Source: Kalaharituber pfeilii
Lineage: Eukaryota > Ascomycota > Pezizomycetes > Pezizales > Pezizaceae
NCBI GenBank assembly: GCA_015179045.1
Contig: WHUZ01000089.1
Coordinates: forward strand, 1-64,000
DNA length: 64,000 nucleotides
Direction of reading: 5' to 3'
Below the pieces are notes generated by a model. The model ran no database searches, was not told where the DNA came from, and saw nothing but the letters and a program-made list of their open reading frames with translations. A program made the translations under genes and the position numbers. Positions 62,621 to 64,000 of this stretch are shown here, piece after piece; the stretch's first letter is position 1, and every line of letters begins with the position of its first letter.

Positions 62621-64000
62621 TGGAAAAGCCCCCCATGTCAAGTGAGATGGTCAACTAATAAGCAATAAATCTTTTCAGTTAATTATTCAGTAACCAACAA
62701 CTCTTTTACGAAATTTAGAGGTCCAATTCATGCTCTACTTTGGTTTATTGTTGTGATTTCTGGTTTTATCTCCTTACTTTTTTTTTCTCCGGTGTTATAA
62801 TCCAAAGTCTTTTTTGTACTCCCCAACAAATATTGGAGTAGCGACTTTATTTCTTTCTATTTCTCTTTCTTTTTCTTTCTTTCTTTCTTCTTTCACTTGA
62901 CTTACATCAGGAGTTCTCAGGTATTATCTTATTCCTTTTTTTCCCTCACTTTTTTACTTTTCAGTGGTTAATTATTTTTGGAAGGGCTTAGGAAGGAAGG
63001 CTTTTTTTTTTTCATGTTGATCTTTTCTTTTTATTTTCTTTTTGTTGTGTATTTTGAAGAGATTTAAATGTAGCAAGGTACAGAATTTAAACTGATGTGA
63101 AAAAGATCATCTCTGTTTGAGCGAGAACAATATGTATACAATATATATAGTATGTAACACCTAAGCGGGGTGGTCTAAAGACGCTGCTAACAGGGGGTTG
63201 AGCGGCTCAAGGGACTATGATAGGAAACACAGAAGAACACGGCACGGAAATACTGAGGCACAGGGATCACGGATCTGGTATTCACTGAGGTTATTTTTCC
63301 AGAAATGAGCGGAAGGGCCTTCTCAAAAAGTCCCCCAGAACACTAACTAATTACATGAGAACGTCATAGGCAGACGCGGACCAGTGTTTGCACCCTCCTC
63401 CTCATCATTGTACTCATGCCGTTTGTGGTTTGCTCTATGCATGCCATTTCATGTATTCCTCCGTTTACTCTATGCACCTATCCCCCCTGCAACAGGTCTG
63501 GGGGGTGTTAACTAGTGTTATACGTATGGGAAGGAAGTAAGTAACGGAAGTCGAATACTGGGCATGACAGACTTGTGGATGTTGAGGTTATGTATACTGT
63601 AATCTCAAACATTATCATTGGTGGAAAAATGGCAGAAGCACGTTACCTGTTCTACCCTGATACTGAGTGTGCAATGTTACCGTTGAACGAAGGCTTGACT
63701 TTTTTTCCCCCCGAAACTAGCCACAATTAGCCCATGGTACTCGAGGATACGTGTCTTTGTGTGTTTGTTACAAGGCGCTCGCTATATATATATGTATGCG
63801 GTATAATTGTCGGTGTTAACAAATCCTGTGTCGGTAAACTGTATGTTCACTGTACGTAGGAATAAAGAAGTTCACCTCCCCAACCCAACCTCGCATCATT
63901 CCATTTGTACATTTTTTTTAATAAAAAAGCATGTAGGTGTCGACCCTAGTACCGAGACTATAAGTGTTCATCTGTTTGTGGTAGGTAGGTAAGTAAGTAC
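62621..64000. other. 3' flank of the RasGAP gene; no supported gene
   Basis: CT/T-rich microsatellite-like DNA at 62850-63050 ((TTTC)n at 62853-62893), then about 1 kb of ordinary sequence to the window end. A weak A-box-like segment near 63165-63185 lacks a B-box. No coding region supported. Confidence 0.5.

Noticed and set aside
63160..63230. tRNA-like GGTGGTCTAAAGACGCTG
   Set aside because: A-box-like only; no TTC loop or matching stems downstream.

Overview
The window is nuclear DNA from a fungus. The genes are split by short GT-AG introns (about 48-160 nt) with CTAAC/CTGAC-like branch points. The products are typical fungal types: a PAS-type hybrid histidine kinase, a frequenin/NCS-1 with yeast-like residues, a yeast-like histone H3 core and an IRA/neurofibromin RasGAP. 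Gene density is low (nine coding loci in 64 kb). Wide intergenic spaces hold homopolymers, microsatellites, inverted-repeat transposon remnants and decayed genes. A repeat-rich early-diverging lineage (Mucoromycota or similar) is my best guess, but the sequence alone does not settle it.

Layout. 1-5.4 kb is non-coding, with a degenerate 9-bp-unit minisatellite (590-1005) and a 623-bp inverted-repeat element (2170-2792). NCS-1 (+) lies at 5.42-6.39 kb. A probable pogo-type relic (8476-9077) is followed by a broken PD-(D/E)XK-like nuclease-domain gene (9.25-9.93 kb). A 1,923-residue hybrid histidine kinase (-) fills 11.54-17.63 kb, with an uncertain ORF and a run of 78 T just upstream. 18-29 kb is mostly gene-poor: an unidentified decayed coiled-coil locus, a multiply frameshifted GPI8 pseudogene (-, 24.2-25.4 kb), a possible tRNA-derived SINE (about 26 kb) and a small three-exon twin-CX9C gene (+, 27.98-28.58 kb). 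Cytosolic isoleucyl-tRNA synthetase (-) is at 29.03-32.67 kb with eight exons, two of them microexons. Histones H4 (-) and H3 (+) are head-to-head across 2.0 kb. The H4 is canonical; the H3 has a divergent, longer N-terminal tail. Two more TIR elements lie at 39.01-39.63 and 39.99-40.44 kb. DNA topoisomerase II (+) occupies 41.37-46.72 kb, a spliced orphan gene (+) 50.85-52.42 kb, and a neurofibromin/IRA-type RasGAP (+, 12 exons) 54.09-62.62 kb.

No operon or single pathway links these genes. They are housekeeping (translation, chromatin, DNA topology) and signalling genes (Ca2+ sensor, two-component phosphorelay, Ras regulation) separated by mobile-element debris.

The observations most worth following are these: the RasGAP reading frame is broken by one extra T in a T-run inside the conserved FLRFF-CPAI block of an otherwise intact gene; the H3 tail has a rewritten K18-K36 segment that loses the S28 equivalent; and one MITE family is present both as a nearly intact copy with 58-bp TIRs and as a 71-bp relic. 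Splice sites were assigned by eye from reading-frame continuity and family similarity. No database search was run.
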